64,000 nt of DNA from Alisma plantago-aquatica (GCA_963693085.1 OY856410.1:1334053804-1334117803), one strand, 5' to 3'. Shown: positions 1 to 12,959, numbered from the stretch's first letter. Notes: generated by a model from the letters alone, not told the origin. Translations and numbers: made by a program.

Positions 1-213
1 ACCTGTAGGGTCACACACATAGGATTTAACCTGGAAGAGGAGTTTTGTCCACAAACAATGTTTAGATTGATTACTAAAGGAGTTTAGTAGTTCAATTAAA
101 CACTCAATTAATTGATAGCTCAATATCATATTGTTCAAGGTGTTGGACTGATTGATTAGAGTATCAGATTGATTGAAACTGCAATTGACTGTTTTTGTAC
201 AATCTGCACTCCC

Positions 214-620
214 AACCGATCGGCTCATGTGTTGAACCGATCGGCACAACTTGGTGAACTGATCGGCTCAGGTGGTGAGTCGATCGGCTCATGGACAGGG
301 TGAAATGACTACTTCAAGTGTTGAAACGATCGGTTCAACTGATGCAATCGAGAAAGTTGGGAAAGTAGGATTGGTGAGATATTTCCTTTCGTTTCACTTG
401 CCTAATTTGATTGGAACAAGGATTGGTATTTGATACCAATTAGAAACAAAAGAGGAAAAGTCAATCAGGAACTGATCAGGACCACGAACCGACCGGTTCA
501 GAAGTGAACCGACCGTTTCATGGGTCCCAACCGATCGGTTGAGGTGTCAACCGACCGGCTCAGGTCCCCAACCGACCGTTTCAGAAATGAAATGATCGGT
601 TCAAGTTGCGAGTTGGTTGT
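214..620 (+). repeat. Phased CCGATCGG/CCGACCGG array in copia U3
   Basis: Near-identical 8-bp cores start at 216, 237, 259, 280 and 326, then at 489, 509, 531, 551, 572 and 592. Adjacent spacing is 20 to 22 bp. Flanks are also partly conserved (GAAC before, GGTTCA or GGCTCA after). The array ends about 80 bp before the TATA box at 703. Position and regular spacing suggest protein-binding sites in the U3 enhancer. That function is inferred. Confidence 0.85.
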
Positions 621-702
621 TTTTGTGGAAAATCTCGAACCCTTCTACTCCTGCTTTAGTCCCGCATTGCCTGGGATAAAGAACCATGTCCCATGACCCT
701 CC

Positions 703-710
703 TATATATA
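703..710 (+). promoter_or_regulatory. TATA box of copia LTR A
   Basis: TATATATA lies in the context CCTCCTATATATAGGGGTA. Matching TATA boxes occur at the same place in copies B (21501), C/D (42633) and E (61328), each followed by GGTATTGRGG or a close variant. This marks the U3/R promoter. Confidence 0.8.
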
Positions 711-1268
711 GGGGTATTGGGGGTTTCTCAAAGTACAACTCACTGCAACCAGTTGCTCTGTAAAGTTGTCATTCTCTCTGGTTTTGGTAACCGAGAGATC
801 CCAAGTAAGTGCTACCCGATAAGGGAGGCACAGTAAGGGGAAGACAACTGCAGAAAGTGACTGGTGGCAGGAGAGTGTGTCAGTGACTAGTACGCTGATA
901 GGAGGGTGTGACTCCTTCCAATTCCTTGTGAGACAAGGAGATTGGAGTTCCAGGTGGTCCGTGTGGACTACTTTAGAGGTGGGAGATTTCTACCGTTCAG
1001 AGGACAACTGTCAATCCCGACAGTCCCGGTGAGACCAGGAGTCATCAGTCCCGGTGCGACCAGGAGCTGCACAGACACCGTCCAAGACCGGAGGTGAAGA
1101 CCGTCCAAGCCGCAAGGTATTGTCACCGAGCAAGTCTCGGGACAAGGTATGATTCCACAAACCATCCTTTCCTATTGTATAGATGTTGACGTGTTTCCTT
1201 GTTCTGGGTTTGGGGAGGAGAAAATTTGTTGTTTTCGTTGCCTTCTCTGCCTCCCCTAAAACCCAACA

Positions 1269-3440
1269 ATATCTAGGTTAACCATTCACATTAAGAGTGA
1301 TAATAGGCAGAGATAATGTCTCATTTGTTAATATAGAAAGCATGAAATTAGGCTATCATCATGTTTTAAACATGCAAGATCATATATGGTCATAGAAGGT
1401 CCATTTCATTCAACATAGTCACATTTCCAAGTCTTTAGAGCATTGAGAGCATAAGATAGATCAAGTTGGCATTTAGTATTACAAGTGTGATGAGTTTACT
1501 GATTTGAACAAGATACAGCATGGTATTATCATAACAATCACATTTCATCATGTGGGTATGACTAGGTAAATTTAGTTGTTTCAATGCAAAAACTTGCCAC
1601 ACAAGGATTTAATAGTCAAACATAGTGAGAGGCATGATAGCTCAAACAACATTTCCCAAATCATCATAATATTTACTAGTTTTGAGATTGAAGGATTATA
1701 TGATAATAATTTAGGCTAGAGCTTAAGACTTGATCAAATCATAGCATGCATGCATTCACTTAAAGAAGTCACCCTTTTGGTCAAGAATAACCATTTAGGG
1801 TCAAAGTAAATATTAGAGTTCATTTAAAAGGCCCAAGAACACATAAAAGCAAAACATACTTATAGTTCACTGATTTAAGGGATATGAAATCCTAGAGGTT
1901 ATTAAGGATAATATAGTGGATGATTTAGTTTGATTAACAAACATACAATTACAAGGCATCGTATTTGATAAAATAGTTATCAAAGATACTAAACTAGCAA
2001 GAGATAGCAACATCATTATAAAGGTGATGATTTTTTTGGCCAAAATGATATATAACATCATAATATTTGGTTAAGAGGTGAAGGAGATACAAGAGTTTTA
2101 AGATAGCACCATTAAAGGGGATTTTTGAACTGATTTACCCTAATTGGGCCAAATTTGGGTCATTGGTGCACGCGTATTGGGATCCCTTGGTCCGTGGCAT
2201 GTTGATACTGATCCGGTCCGCCTAAGATTACTGGTCATTGTTGACCACTCGCACACTCCCACGGGTAGGTCCCTAATCGCCTGCCACCGCTTAGCCAAAT
2301 GCCATTCCATGAGTAAAGAGGGGGGATAGGGGCAGCGATCAGGACCCTTAGATTTTGATCTTATGGTCAAAAGAGGGGTGTTGACCTTCTCCCTTGATGG
2401 ACTCCTTAGCCTAGGGTGCATCATGGGCTAGGGGAATTGGGGCCGCCCATGCCTGAGGTGCCCTCAATCCAAGGGCTCTTAGCCCTTCCTCTCCCTCGAG
2501 TCAACATGTATGAGCTGTAATAGAAATCGTGGTGGCTCTGCTTGGAGCTCGCTGGAGCGAGGCACATTATCACTTACGGGGCAATCGAGGCTCTTGTGAG
2601 GTCACCATCTGCCATCACATTGAGGCCATGAACTGAATGCTGCCACAAAATCTAACAGAAGGGATGAGGAAGAGGAACGCCCAAATAGGGTTGGTGGCGG
2701 CTGTCGAGAACAAAAAGGATGAGGTGAAGGGATTTGGGGTGTTATGGTTGTGAAAACATGAGGAAAAAGGAGAAGGAGAGTTGAGGAAGGAGTTTTCATA
2801 GGCAAAGGAGGGGTCGGTTGGGAGAAAGAAGGTGTAAAAAGGAGGTGCCAAAGTGGGGGTGGCATTGGCAAGGAGATAAGAGGTTGGGAGTGACCTCCTG
2901 GCCGTTGGATGGACCTAGAATCTTAGGGCAAAAGATCCTATGGCTAGCAAAAGAAGAGCTTTTGATCTGAGACACTGATTAGTCGGGGAGGGATAAACCA
3001 AATCATGGGGATAAAGGGTAAGGAACGAGACTCAAATGGGCCACACATGCAAATTGGGCCCCAAGGGGGAGGCCCAAGAAGTAGCCCAATAAAAGAATGT
3101 AAAATAGGTCTTAAAACAAGGATCTTCAATCATGCATATCTCTCTCATCTGAGCTCCAAATGGGAGGAAATGTGATGCATTGGAAATGTAAGTAAGATAT
3201 CTATAACATGAGAACAATAATTGGGCACAATTATTTACAAGGACATAGTTAAAATCAAGGAAAATGTAATGATATGTGATACGAGTTTAAGCTTGATTTT
3301 TATCAACTTGAGCATCACCATGATGATACAAACATAATAGATTGATAAATTGTGTATCACAACACATATATACATGAAATCGGTAGTGAAAACAAGAGAG
3401 AGGTCAAAAGTAGAAGTCATATACATGGTGTGAAATTCTA
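1269..3440. other. Non-coding, unassigned; possible Ty3 LTR U3
   Basis: No recognisable protein, tRNA or array was seen. It lies between copia LTR A and a segment homologous to the end of a Ty3 LTR, so it could be the upstream part of that 5' LTR. However, it does not resemble the corresponding part of the 3' LTR (8215-10268). Composition shifts from AT-rich (1269-2130) to mixed (2140-3100). Confidence 0.4.
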
Positions 3441-4476
3441 GGTTATCACAACCCTAAGCCCTAGATTAGGACATATGTTGGATTAATATGTTTGGAGTAT
3501 GATTGGTGACGCCTTAGAGCATACATACATGTAGATAATGTTGGTTGATTATGTTGAATGCTTGGACATATGCTTGAAGTTCATGTTAAATTGTTTCTAC
3601 ATGGAAATGAGGTATGTGGTTAATTATGAATAACTGCCTTAGCGACTTCCAAGGTTTTTTGAATGTTTTTCGCATGTATTGTTAATAACCTGCTTGGACG
3701 GTTATTTCTTTCCTAAAAATTATAAGGCCCTATGTGTATCAGTTTATATGAATATAACCTACTCGAGTCCCAAATTTGTATCTTTGGTGAGTTGAATGGT
3801 CATGTGGGAAGAAGAAGTCATTGTGATGACTGGTCAAGATGGGATAGGAATATCATTAACAGACCAAGCTGGGAAAGGAAGGATGATATAAAACCAAGCC
3901 CAGGTGAGGAAAGGTTATGATAGTTCACTGTAGTGACCAAACCCTAAAGAGAAGGTACCCCACAAAGAATACCCTAAAGAGAGTGTATACCATAGAGAGT
4001 GATAAAATATGGGTCAAGAAGTTAAATAGAAAATTCATGTTTGATTGTTTAATAATAATTTCTTGCTATGGTTGTTTATGGTGTCACACCTACATGCACA
4101 TATTTTTCTTGCACCATGTACCAGTACAGAGATATATTGATTGTGATTTGTTTCTTGAATTTATAGGTAATTGTTGAATATGAAGATATCACAAGATATT
4201 ATGAACTGATTGGAATTTAAATAAGATACTAAATATATGACAGGAGTATTAGTTAGATGTAATAGTTCTTCTCATAGGAATACATTTCCATGTAAATTTT
4301 GTGTAAACCCTTAGAGGAGCATCATTACATATTTTGTAAATAATATTTGAAATTCATGGAAATTAGTTGTTGTTATTTATTATTTGCTAAATCTGGATCC
4401 TTGGGAATTTAGGTAATGGATCTTGACTTTAAGGTCCTTCTTTAATTGGGGGACACTAAAAAGTGGGGTCGTTACA
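3441..4476 (+). mobile_element. Ty3 5' LTR, last ~1 kb
   Basis: This segment is clearly homologous to 10269-11311. Both begin with CAACCCTAAGCCCTA and run in parallel through AAACCAAGCCCAGGTGAGG to a terminal GGGGGACACTRAAAAGTGGGG. It ends in GTTACA at 4476, immediately before a primer binding site, so it is the U5 side of a 5' LTR. The terminal block also matches the minus-strand LTR end at 48800, which groups it with Tekay-like Ty3 LTRs. Confidence 0.75.
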
Positions 4477-4478
4477 TT

Positions 4479-4490
4479 TGGTATCGAGCC
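4479..4490 (+). other. Primer binding site (initiator tRNA-Met type)
   Basis: TGGTATCGAGCC lies 2 bp after the LTR end and differs from the usual TGGTATCAGAGCC only by a missing or changed base in the middle. It would prime minus-strand DNA synthesis of the Ty3 element. Confidence 0.75.
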
Positions 4491-7400
4491 CCAAATTTTC
4501 AAATAATATTTATTAGTTAATAATTCAAGTAATTTGTAGAAATATAAGGGGAATTGTTAGGGCATTACCTAAGGGTAATGGTGTCTAGAAAGGATTATGG
4601 TGATGGGGGTTGGCAATATGTTCCTCTACACCATTAAGTTGGTATATGAGGACTCCCTTAGACAATGTGAAACATGGATGGCCAGAACCCAGGGTTTGCC
4701 TGAAGTAATATATCATCTAAGCTTCTCATCTCTAAGTTCGTCCACTTCTCATCTCCTTGCTAAAATAATCCCTAAAAGGAACCTCCCTCTTCATCTCAAG
4801 TTAGGTTTTCTAAGAAGAAGTAGGATTAAGGCATCCTCTGCCAATTAATGTACATGTAATGTGGGAATAATGATAAAGTTAAGAAGAAGAAAAATGATTT
4901 ATGGGTTTGTCCTTATAGGAGTAAACCTTGGATGGAAGTAGGGTTAGTGTAGGAAAACCCCAAGTGGGTCAAGGGATATAGAAACCCTAAGATACAGGGT
5001 GTAGTCCCTAACCCTAAAGCTAAACCCTAATCATGAGTAACGGGAGTGGTATTTTGAAAAAATTAGTAATCCTACCCATATGAACCCTAATAGGGTAAGA
5101 GGAGGGAGGAATACAAATAAGTTGGATACTCATACGTCTAGTGATGCATGCATGTTCCAGGTGAGGAGTTTCGAATATACATATGAAGCATATGAAATTA
5201 ATGGTTACATAAAGATGAAAAAATGAAATTCTGATTTCAACTTTTAGTGTTGGTGTCCAAACTTACGGTGGGTCAACCTAGGAATGGGGAAAGGACCTCT
5301 AGGGGAGAAAAAAAACCTAAAACTATAAAGCCAAGTTGTGGCTAGAAATCATATCCTCCTCCTGTTAGGCACCCTACTGAAAAAACTGCCTCCACACATG
5401 TATGAATGGGAGGTAGTCATGCACCTAAGTGAAAGTGAGTGACATCAGTCTAGAAGAGGGACTAGTTCTACATTAGATGTCTAAATCCATGTTGGAATAT
5501 GCGATAGAGGGATTAGATGAAATATGACATGATATAAGTTTAACATAATGAGATAATATGGTTTATGATGGGATCAATAGGGTTTGAGAATTTGATTTCA
5601 GTTTTGAGGATTTAACATAAGATTTGATGATACAAGTATGTGTGCTTCTCTAAGGTAAGATAATACAAGTTAAGATAATATGTGAATTTTAAAGAGCTTA
5701 AATCCTTTATGAAAAGAAGGACTTCAAGTGTTAGGACTAGTTATAGGGTTAATTATAGGGAGGGAGAGAGATCGAGAGAGAGAAGGTCAGAAACCTAAAC
5801 TCAAGATATGAGAAATATTTGTTCTGCTATGTCCTAAACTAGCTACTCCCAAGTGAACGAGTTGAGTTTCTATATGCATGATTCCTATAGTCTTCTTGTA
5901 CCCCAAATGTCCCTAATAGGACCATGCCCTAGAGAGAGAGAAAGAGGATGCTTACATATATGTGAATATGATATGAGTACCTACCATCTAGGTGAGGAAG
6001 AGAGTCCCAAGATCCTAAGGAGGTAAGGAATGTTAGTATGTTGTGAAGGTTCATGCTCAGGTTGGTGGTTCCCTACATTGGGCTCTAGTGGTTTTTTATG
6101 AGAAAGAGAGAGTCTAATAATATTTCATGAGTAGATTTATATGAAGAGAATGTCATCTCATGTCTTGGTTGGTTTGTGCTTGAGTGGCTAGATCTTGTAA
6201 AGTTGATCATCGGTACTAATGAGATAGACCTGAGAACCCTACACCAAAGAGGGAAGACACATCTAGCACATATAATACTCATAGAGTTGAGTAAGCTTGT
6301 AGATATTGATCACGACACCACCCTCAGGTAATGGGTTAGGGGATTTTCAATTGGACTTTTTGGTATATGTTTGACAAGCCACTCATGTAAGTTGCTTTAG
6401 CACAACATAATATAATACATGTATGAAATTGATCTAACCTTGAGATGTGATATATGAAATATGTAGAAATGGTTTAATAGTTCTCTACCTATAATTACCA
6501 AGCCATATGAATGAATTACGATAATGTGAAATAGCTAGGTAATCTCAGGATGAACCTTTAATAAAGTTTACAATCAAATATGAGGAAGTGAAATGAAATA
6601 ATATCCATGGTAAATATAGAATGTGGTTGACATGATGAAGATGTGGTGATTATATTTGTCTTTTTTGAGGTAGGTGTTACCTCTTACTTTCCCTACTATA
6701 TAGTATAGTTGCATTATGTGTATACTAGGCGTTACCTCTTGTGGTAATATGAATCTTGGTTCAAGTATGCTTATGTCATCTTTTAATATTTCCAGGTATT
6801 ATTTTTATCTTGTCTTGGGTTAGACCTCCCCTAGAGGGGTGAGTTTATAAAATAGTATATTATTTGAGGTGTCCTTTAATGTCACCTAACAGCTTTAGAG
6901 GTTAAGTATATTAAGCATAAGAGCACATATATTGAGTGTAATTCTTTAAACCCAAGTATTCCATCTCAGAGGGATATGAGAAAAAGTCATGATGGAAGTG
7001 GATGAGAGTATATGACCAAGCTTGAAAATTAAGGTCGCCATGATCTCAATGAAGGGACATAAAGTAAATAATGTGTACCCTTAGAGATGAAGGAAATTCG
7101 GGTTAAAGAATATAAAGAATATAATGTGCTTGAATATTATTAGAGAAACCTTGAGAAAAAGGTATAATCAAATAAAGAGATAGCATCCCAATAAACCCTT
7201 AGAAAGGTAGAACTCTAGGTCAACCCTAAGCTCAAGTAGGGATTATTAAAGGTACATAAGACCTATAAGGTTAGGAGGTGATCATACCCTAAGTGTAGGA
7301 CCATGGGGTTAGGAGATAGCCATCCATGTACGCCTGAGGCCCATGGGGTCAGGAGATTGGCCACCTTCATGAGTTCATGAGGCCCAAGGGATAAATGTAA

Positions 7401-8201
7401 AATGCACTTCATAAGTGCACAAGGCCCATGAGGTCAAGAGGAGATCACTCTAAAGGTGTGGGTACCCCTAGAGACCTTGAGGGCATGACTAGGCTAATGA
7501 TACATGAGATATAGATGTAGGAAATACAAGAGGTCATGTAATAATGTTGATAAGATCTTGAAGGTAGTAGTGCATAAACCCAAGGATTATGATTAATTCA
7601 CTTTCCCGGTGAATTCATGAATTTAAGAAAAAAAATGAGGGATTAAAAAGTAATTATGATTTGGAGTCATGGTTGAGAGTGATTCAATGTAAAATTCAGA
7701 ATTTTTAAGATAATGTGTGGATACACCATCTCGTCTCTTGGAATTGGATGAACTTTGTATTTAGGTTGTATCCAAATGCTTATTTCATCTCATTATGAGT
7801 GAGAGAGATTGGGTAGACACATGTTATGCTTAAAATTGACATATGAGAGTGAATATCCTAAGTCGATATAATGATATAATCTAGGATTTTGAGGTGTTTA
7901 CCTACCCTTATATGAAAAGAAATGAATAATAGCTTGGAAACTTATGTGAAAATGTACATCAAGTAAAATTGATATTCAAATGAAAATGTAATCACCAAGT
8001 GATAATGTTATTTAACGAATGAGGTTGTGCATATACCCTACATTGAATTCTAGTTTCAATCTTAGAGTTTTACAAATGAATAAAAGTTGTTAAAGATAAA
8101 GACATCCAAGAGGGGTTTCTAACCCTAGGGTTTGAAGCTAAGTTGAGTTAGAATTCATCTTAACCTTACCAGGTTTGAATTTTGAGAACAAAACTCCTTT
8201 T
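4491..8201 (+). mobile_element. Internal region of Ty3 element, no coding domains seen
   Basis: About 3.7 kb separates the PBS from a polypurine tract. No gag, protease, RT, RNase H or integrase motif was recognised on either strand. The longest open frame, 83 codons at 4597-4848, has no known features. The region holds AG-rich runs near 5758-5790 and a 41-bp tandem repeat at 7259-7465. With both LTR ends, PBS and PPT present, this looks like a non-autonomous (LARD-like) element or one decayed beyond recognition. Confidence 0.55.
7259..7465 (+). repeat. 41-bp tandem repeat, about five units
   Basis: Units start near 7259, 7297, 7337, 7380 and 7422. Each starts AGGCCCATGGGGT or a close variant and most continue with a CAGGAGAT-type segment. 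Unit length varies from 38 to 43 bp, so it is not codon-phased. It sits near the 3' end of the non-coding Ty3 internal region. Confidence 0.65.
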
Positions 8202-8214
8202 AAGGAGGGGTGGA
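8202..8214 (+). other. Polypurine tract of Ty3 element
   Basis: AAGGAGGGGTGGA, preceded by AAAACTCCTTTT, fits the polypurine tract typical of plant Ty3 elements. TGTCAG follows directly as the start of the 3' LTR. Confidence 0.75.
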
Positions 8215-11200
8215 TGTCAGATCCACAAATTTGGTGAATTTGAATCTATAAATAGAAAACTTTATTCATAAGCAAATTCCCAAATTGTAATTGAAAGAAT
8301 AATAAATCTATCCACTTTGTGGCATGGGTTCAGCCCATGGCCCAAGTAAGGCCCATGAGACTATTTGCTTTGCAAATAAGTCCTTGTGGCACATGTTTGA
8401 GAAATAAAAGGAATTTGTGTTAAAATCCACAATCAGGCTTTATGGATTGTTAGATAACTGAAATATGAGATAATGGGCAAGTCTCAAAGAGATTCTATGA
8501 TAATGTCTAATTTAGATAATAAGGGAGTAAATGTTCAACCATGGTGGCAACACAAGATTTGAGGCATCAAATATTGTTATCTCATTCTGAATTTTGGAAT
8601 ACTTGAAGATAATAGGGAAATTAAGATAATTATAGAATTTGAGAAGGAAATGACTTTCCATGTGATGATGGTAATTGCTTCAAAGAAATAATTGAAAGGC
8701 AGGTTTGTCTATTAAATCTATCCCAATAAATCCCAAAAATTATGTACAGGTTGGAAAAAGGCATTAATGAGTTTCCCACAAGATGTTATAGCAAAAGGAT
8801 GTTTGTTGTGGCCTATAGAAAATCTAGGAGAAAATGGGACTTAATTGGAATGGATACTTTTATTTCTGTAAATGGAAATCAAATGAATGCTCCGACTTTA
8901 TCATAACATAGTACACGCCCCTTTGTTTGTGTCATGTGATGCATGACCATCAGATCTGATATTAACGGCTTAGTCGTCGTCCCCTACCCCCGGCCCAAAT
9001 AGGAAAGGAATAGTTGTTGACAAGTATGTCCTTGTTACCCTATCTCTCTCTAGGATTTGCCTCTCCACAAAATCATTGCACCAATGAATTCCCCTTGCAA
9101 AACTGAACTAGGAAACATCTTAAAGAAGGGAAATTGGTGCCTTAATAGACAAGTTCCTCTTTCTATAGTTAACCCTTTCTCATCCTTTCTTTGAAGTCTG
9201 TGATCTTGCCCCCTTAGCCTATGTCATCCCTAGCATTGGGTTTGTCCAAGAAGGAAGAATGTGAACGACATCTTCACTACCCAGAAACCTTGCTCTAGAG
9301 CTAGAATCCCTTTCTACAACAACCTCCCCACCACACTCTTCCATAAAGGAGAACTCACCCCAAGCCATATCATCCAAATCTGAGATGTTGGATGACTTCG
9401 TGAGGTAGTGAGAGACACGCCTAGTAGCCTTACACCTCCCCTTGTGATCTCCCTCTCCAATTTTGCCATTCTTCGGTAGGGTGCCTCACCATTAGAGTTA
9501 TTGATTCTCACTACATAGACGATGATCAGATGCCCCACAATCTGATCTAATGGCTTAGGCATGGGAAAAGCCAATCTGGGTATCCGCATTTGGGTGAGAG
9601 ACTGGAAGCGGCCACAGGCAGTTAGTAGTGGTAGGCAACCTTAAGTGAACTCAAATTCTATGATGACATTGTTCTCATCCATCATCTTAGGCTTTGGCCT
9701 GTATGAGTGTATGTTGAGGTAGCCTTGGTCTATTGGCCAGGTCAGGCCGAGTAGAAATGAGGTAGTCTCCTTTTTTGTTGACGTGGTGTTTCCTTATTGG
9801 TCGAGATCTAGAGATCTTGAATAACTATAACTCGAATCATAGAAAAAGTATATATCAGATTGATCAGGGAAATAAGAGGAATGTGAATAAAATAGATTCA
9901 ATGCCTGATTCTCAGTGTAGTTCAAAAAGAATAGCGGAAATACAACTAATAGGGGTTTATACATGCAAACTCTAGAATTGTTAATTAAGGTGTTGATGCA
10001 TTAGATGTTAATAGTTGATGTAATAATCTGGTATTGTTGAACATAATGGGAATCTAAGATGATGATGTATAATTAGGATTTCTAAAGTGAATAACCAACA
10101 TGTGTAATTAGGGTTTTGAAACCAAAGTTCATAACTTGCCATAATGTTAATGCCATAATTGAATGTAGGTGTTCATAATGCAAGTATATTATAGATCTAT
10201 TAATTTGGGTTTCTCCGAACGTTTAATATGTGATGGAACTAGGGTTTTTCCCATATTTTGTATCCAAATCTGAGACAACCCTAAGCCCTATATTAGGATA
10301 TATGTTAGATTAATATGTCTTAAATATGATTGGTGACACCTTAAAGTATACAAACATGTTAATAATGTTGGTTGATTGTGTTGAATTCTTAGTTTTTTTG
10401 ATATATGCTTGAAGTTCATGTTGCATGGTTTCTGTAAGGAAATGAGGTATGTGGTTAATTATTAATAATTATTGTTAGCAACTTCCAAGGCTTTATAGAT
10501 TTTTCTCACTTGTATTGTCAATACCTGCTTGAATTTTTATTTATTTCCTACAAATTGTAAGGCCCTATGTATATCAACTTATATGAATATAACTTGCTTA
10601 AACCCCAAATTGCTATTTATGGTGACTCAAATGATCATGTGTGAGGAGGACGTCATTGCGATGAGTGGTGATCAAGTCGGGATAGGAAGATCACTAGCAG
10701 GCCAATGTCGGAAAGGAAGGCCGACATAAAACCAAGCCCAGGTGAGGGAAGGTTATGAGAGTCCACTGCATGGACCAATCCCTAAAGAGAGGGTACCCCA
10801 AAAAATCCCTAAAGAGAGGGTATAGCATAGAGAGTGAGAAAATATCAGTCAAGAAGTTAAATAGAAAATGCATGTTCGATTATTTAATAACAATTTTTTG
10901 ATATGGTTGTTTACATTGTTACACCTACATGAACATATTTTGCTTGCACCATGTACCAGTATAGAGATATATTGATCACATTTTGTTTGTCAACATTTTA
11001 GCTAATTGTCGAATATGAAGATACCACAAGACATGGTGAACTAATTGTAATTAAAAGAAGATACTAAAGCTAAGACGGGAGGATTAGTTATATGTATTAC
11101 TTCTTCTCATAGGAAACTATTTCCATGTAAAGTTTATGTAAACCCTTAGAGGAGGAGCATTACATATTTTGTCAACAATATTTGTAATTAATGGAAATTA

Positions 11201-11311
11201 TTTTTTGTTATTTATTATTTGCTAAATATGGAACCTTGGGAATTTAGATAATGGCTCTCGACTTTAAGGTCCTTTCTTATTTGGGGGACACTGAAAAGTG
11301 GGGCCATTATA
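8215..11311 (+). mobile_element. Ty3 3' LTR (~3.1 kb)
   Basis: It starts TGTCAGATCC right after the polypurine tract and ends near GGGGCCATTATA, which aligns with the GGGGTCGTTACA end of the 5' LTR. The last ~1.04 kb is homologous to 3441-4476, with many substitutions. The first ~2 kb has no visible match in 1269-3440. The length fits long Tekay-type LTRs. Confidence 0.65.
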
Positions 11312-12959
11312 GAGGACATGAACTCTAGAGTGAGTTATATAGAAGAGATGTTATTGTAAACCATATCTTGTAGATTCCAACATTGTCTAGATGTTACTTC
11401 ACTCTTTTGTAGATTCTCAGTTTCCTCTAAGTGTCAATGTCACCCTGGAGCTTCTTGCCACTAAAGTAGAAAGGAGATTGATGGTGGGGATGGCTTCAGA
11501 AACCAAAGTTTTCCAATATCGATGGTGGAACATAAAATAAGTTTAAGGAATGAAACGAGTTTAATAAATGAAGGCAAGCGAGTTAAAGGAAGACATAAAG
11601 AGTGAAAGTGAATAAACCAAAGGAACAAGGGAGACTAAGGCACCACCTATGGATGGTGGTGTTCTTCTTCATAAGAATAAAGTAGGGTCTTATGGAATCA
11701 AAGAAAGAGTTGATAAATGGATAGAGAAATAAAAGAGAGTTTGTAGAAGAGGCTATTGTGGAGTGATCATCTTTGTGGTGATGTTGATCTACTTTGAGCT
11801 TCATATCACTCCACCGCACTATGAGATCTTTTGCGCGTGATTCTTCCTATCGTGTCATTTCTAACTTAATGATCAACACAAGGTTGTTGTCATTTAATTC
11901 CTTAGAAGGGTTGTAGATGAGGGTGTTGTTGTCTAATGGTAGGTGTAGAAGATGATTTGTGTGGACTGAAAGTGGTGTGTCAAGAGGTTTTTATTTTACC
12001 TAATGATGGGATTAGGTGGAGTAGTTAGGGTTATGGTTTGATAACTCTTCACTACTTTTACTCCAATTGTACATTAGAGGCATACAAGTGCCAAGCATAT
12101 TGCTTCTTTTATACTCTTCACTTTATGCAGTCAGGGGGGCACTTCCTTTTTTACACGCTCATTTGCCTTCCAATGGCAGATAACAACACACATTTCAAAG
12201 GTTAGTATGACTCAATGTATTTTTATGGATGGTTTGATGCATCCCCTTATAATGGATGGTATGAACCTCAGAAATGAGGTAGGTCAGTCACTTTCCTTCT
12301 TATGGTAGGTCAGGTTTAAGCAACCTAATGGTTGGTCAGTCACCTACATTCCAATGGTTGGTTTGATGTGTTCCCTTTTGATGGACGGTCTGAACCTTAG
12401 AAATGATGGTAGGTAAACCACATCCTTCTAATGGAATGTTAGGTTTACGCAACCTGATGGTTGGCCAGTCACCTTCCTTCTAATGGTTAGGTAGTATGTC
12501 ATATATCGATAGTTGTTTGGTGCATTTCCTTTTAACGGTGGTTCTGATACCTTCATCAAAAAAAGATGTATTCCCTATTTCTTGGAATTGATGGAAGGCC
12601 AGTCACTTATCTTCTGATAACATAATTCAAAGGTGAAACTGACTTGGCTTCTGATGGTTACTTATATTTACAACTTAATGGTGTTATCAATGGTCAGTCT
12701 GGCCTACCAGCTGATGGTTGGCCAAAAGATCAACCCGTTGAAGAACTTGAAATCAATTGAATTATACCATTTATTAATTTTATTCTTTGTACACTCAAAT
12801 TATAAAGTAGAAGCAAGTTAAGTCTATGAAGATGACAAAATAGTGATAACTAAAGGTTAATCAAAGAGAAATTATAAAAACTATTATTATTATCTATAGG
12901 AAAATTTAGAATAACTTGGTTTGCCTCCACAAAAGTGCTAATTTATATTCATCTTAACT
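11312..12959. other. Non-coding tract downstream of Athila-like pol
   Basis: This lies 3' of the minus-strand integrase, where Athila elements carry a spacer or env-like region, but no env-like protein was recognised. A 78-codon minus-strand frame at 11583-11819 has no known feature. The only structure seen is the tandem repeat at 12231-12560. Confidence 0.4.
12231..12560 (+). repeat. ~129-bp tandem repeat, 2+ units
   Basis: Units begin GGTTTGATGCATCCC (12231) and GGTTTGATGTGTTCCC (12360). A third, partial and diverged unit starts near 12514. Sub-motifs such as AATGGTTGG and GGTCAGTCAC recur inside each unit. Confidence 0.6.

Larger units (their letters stand above)
1..1268 (+). mobile_element. 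Copia long LTR, copy A (5' truncated by window edge)
   Basis: This is the 3' part of a long LTR that also occurs at 19951-22118, 37583-43169, 59764-61924 and, inverted, 61925-63191. Shared landmarks in order are a block reading GGGTCACACACATAGGA, a phased palindrome array, a TATA box, a GGTATTGGGGG block about 10 bp downstream, and a U5 segment with CCCAAGTAAGTGCTACCCGA. The repeat ends near AACCCAACA at 1268. No TGGTATCAG primer site follows, so this is a 3' or solo LTR. By comparison with copy B about 1 kb of its 5' side lies outside the window. No coding function is expected. Confidence 0.85.

Noticed and set aside
214..620. CRISPR-like array
   Set aside because: Repeat cores are only 8-14 bp, the spacers are partly repeated themselves, the genome is eukaryotic, and the array lies in an LTR with a TATA box.
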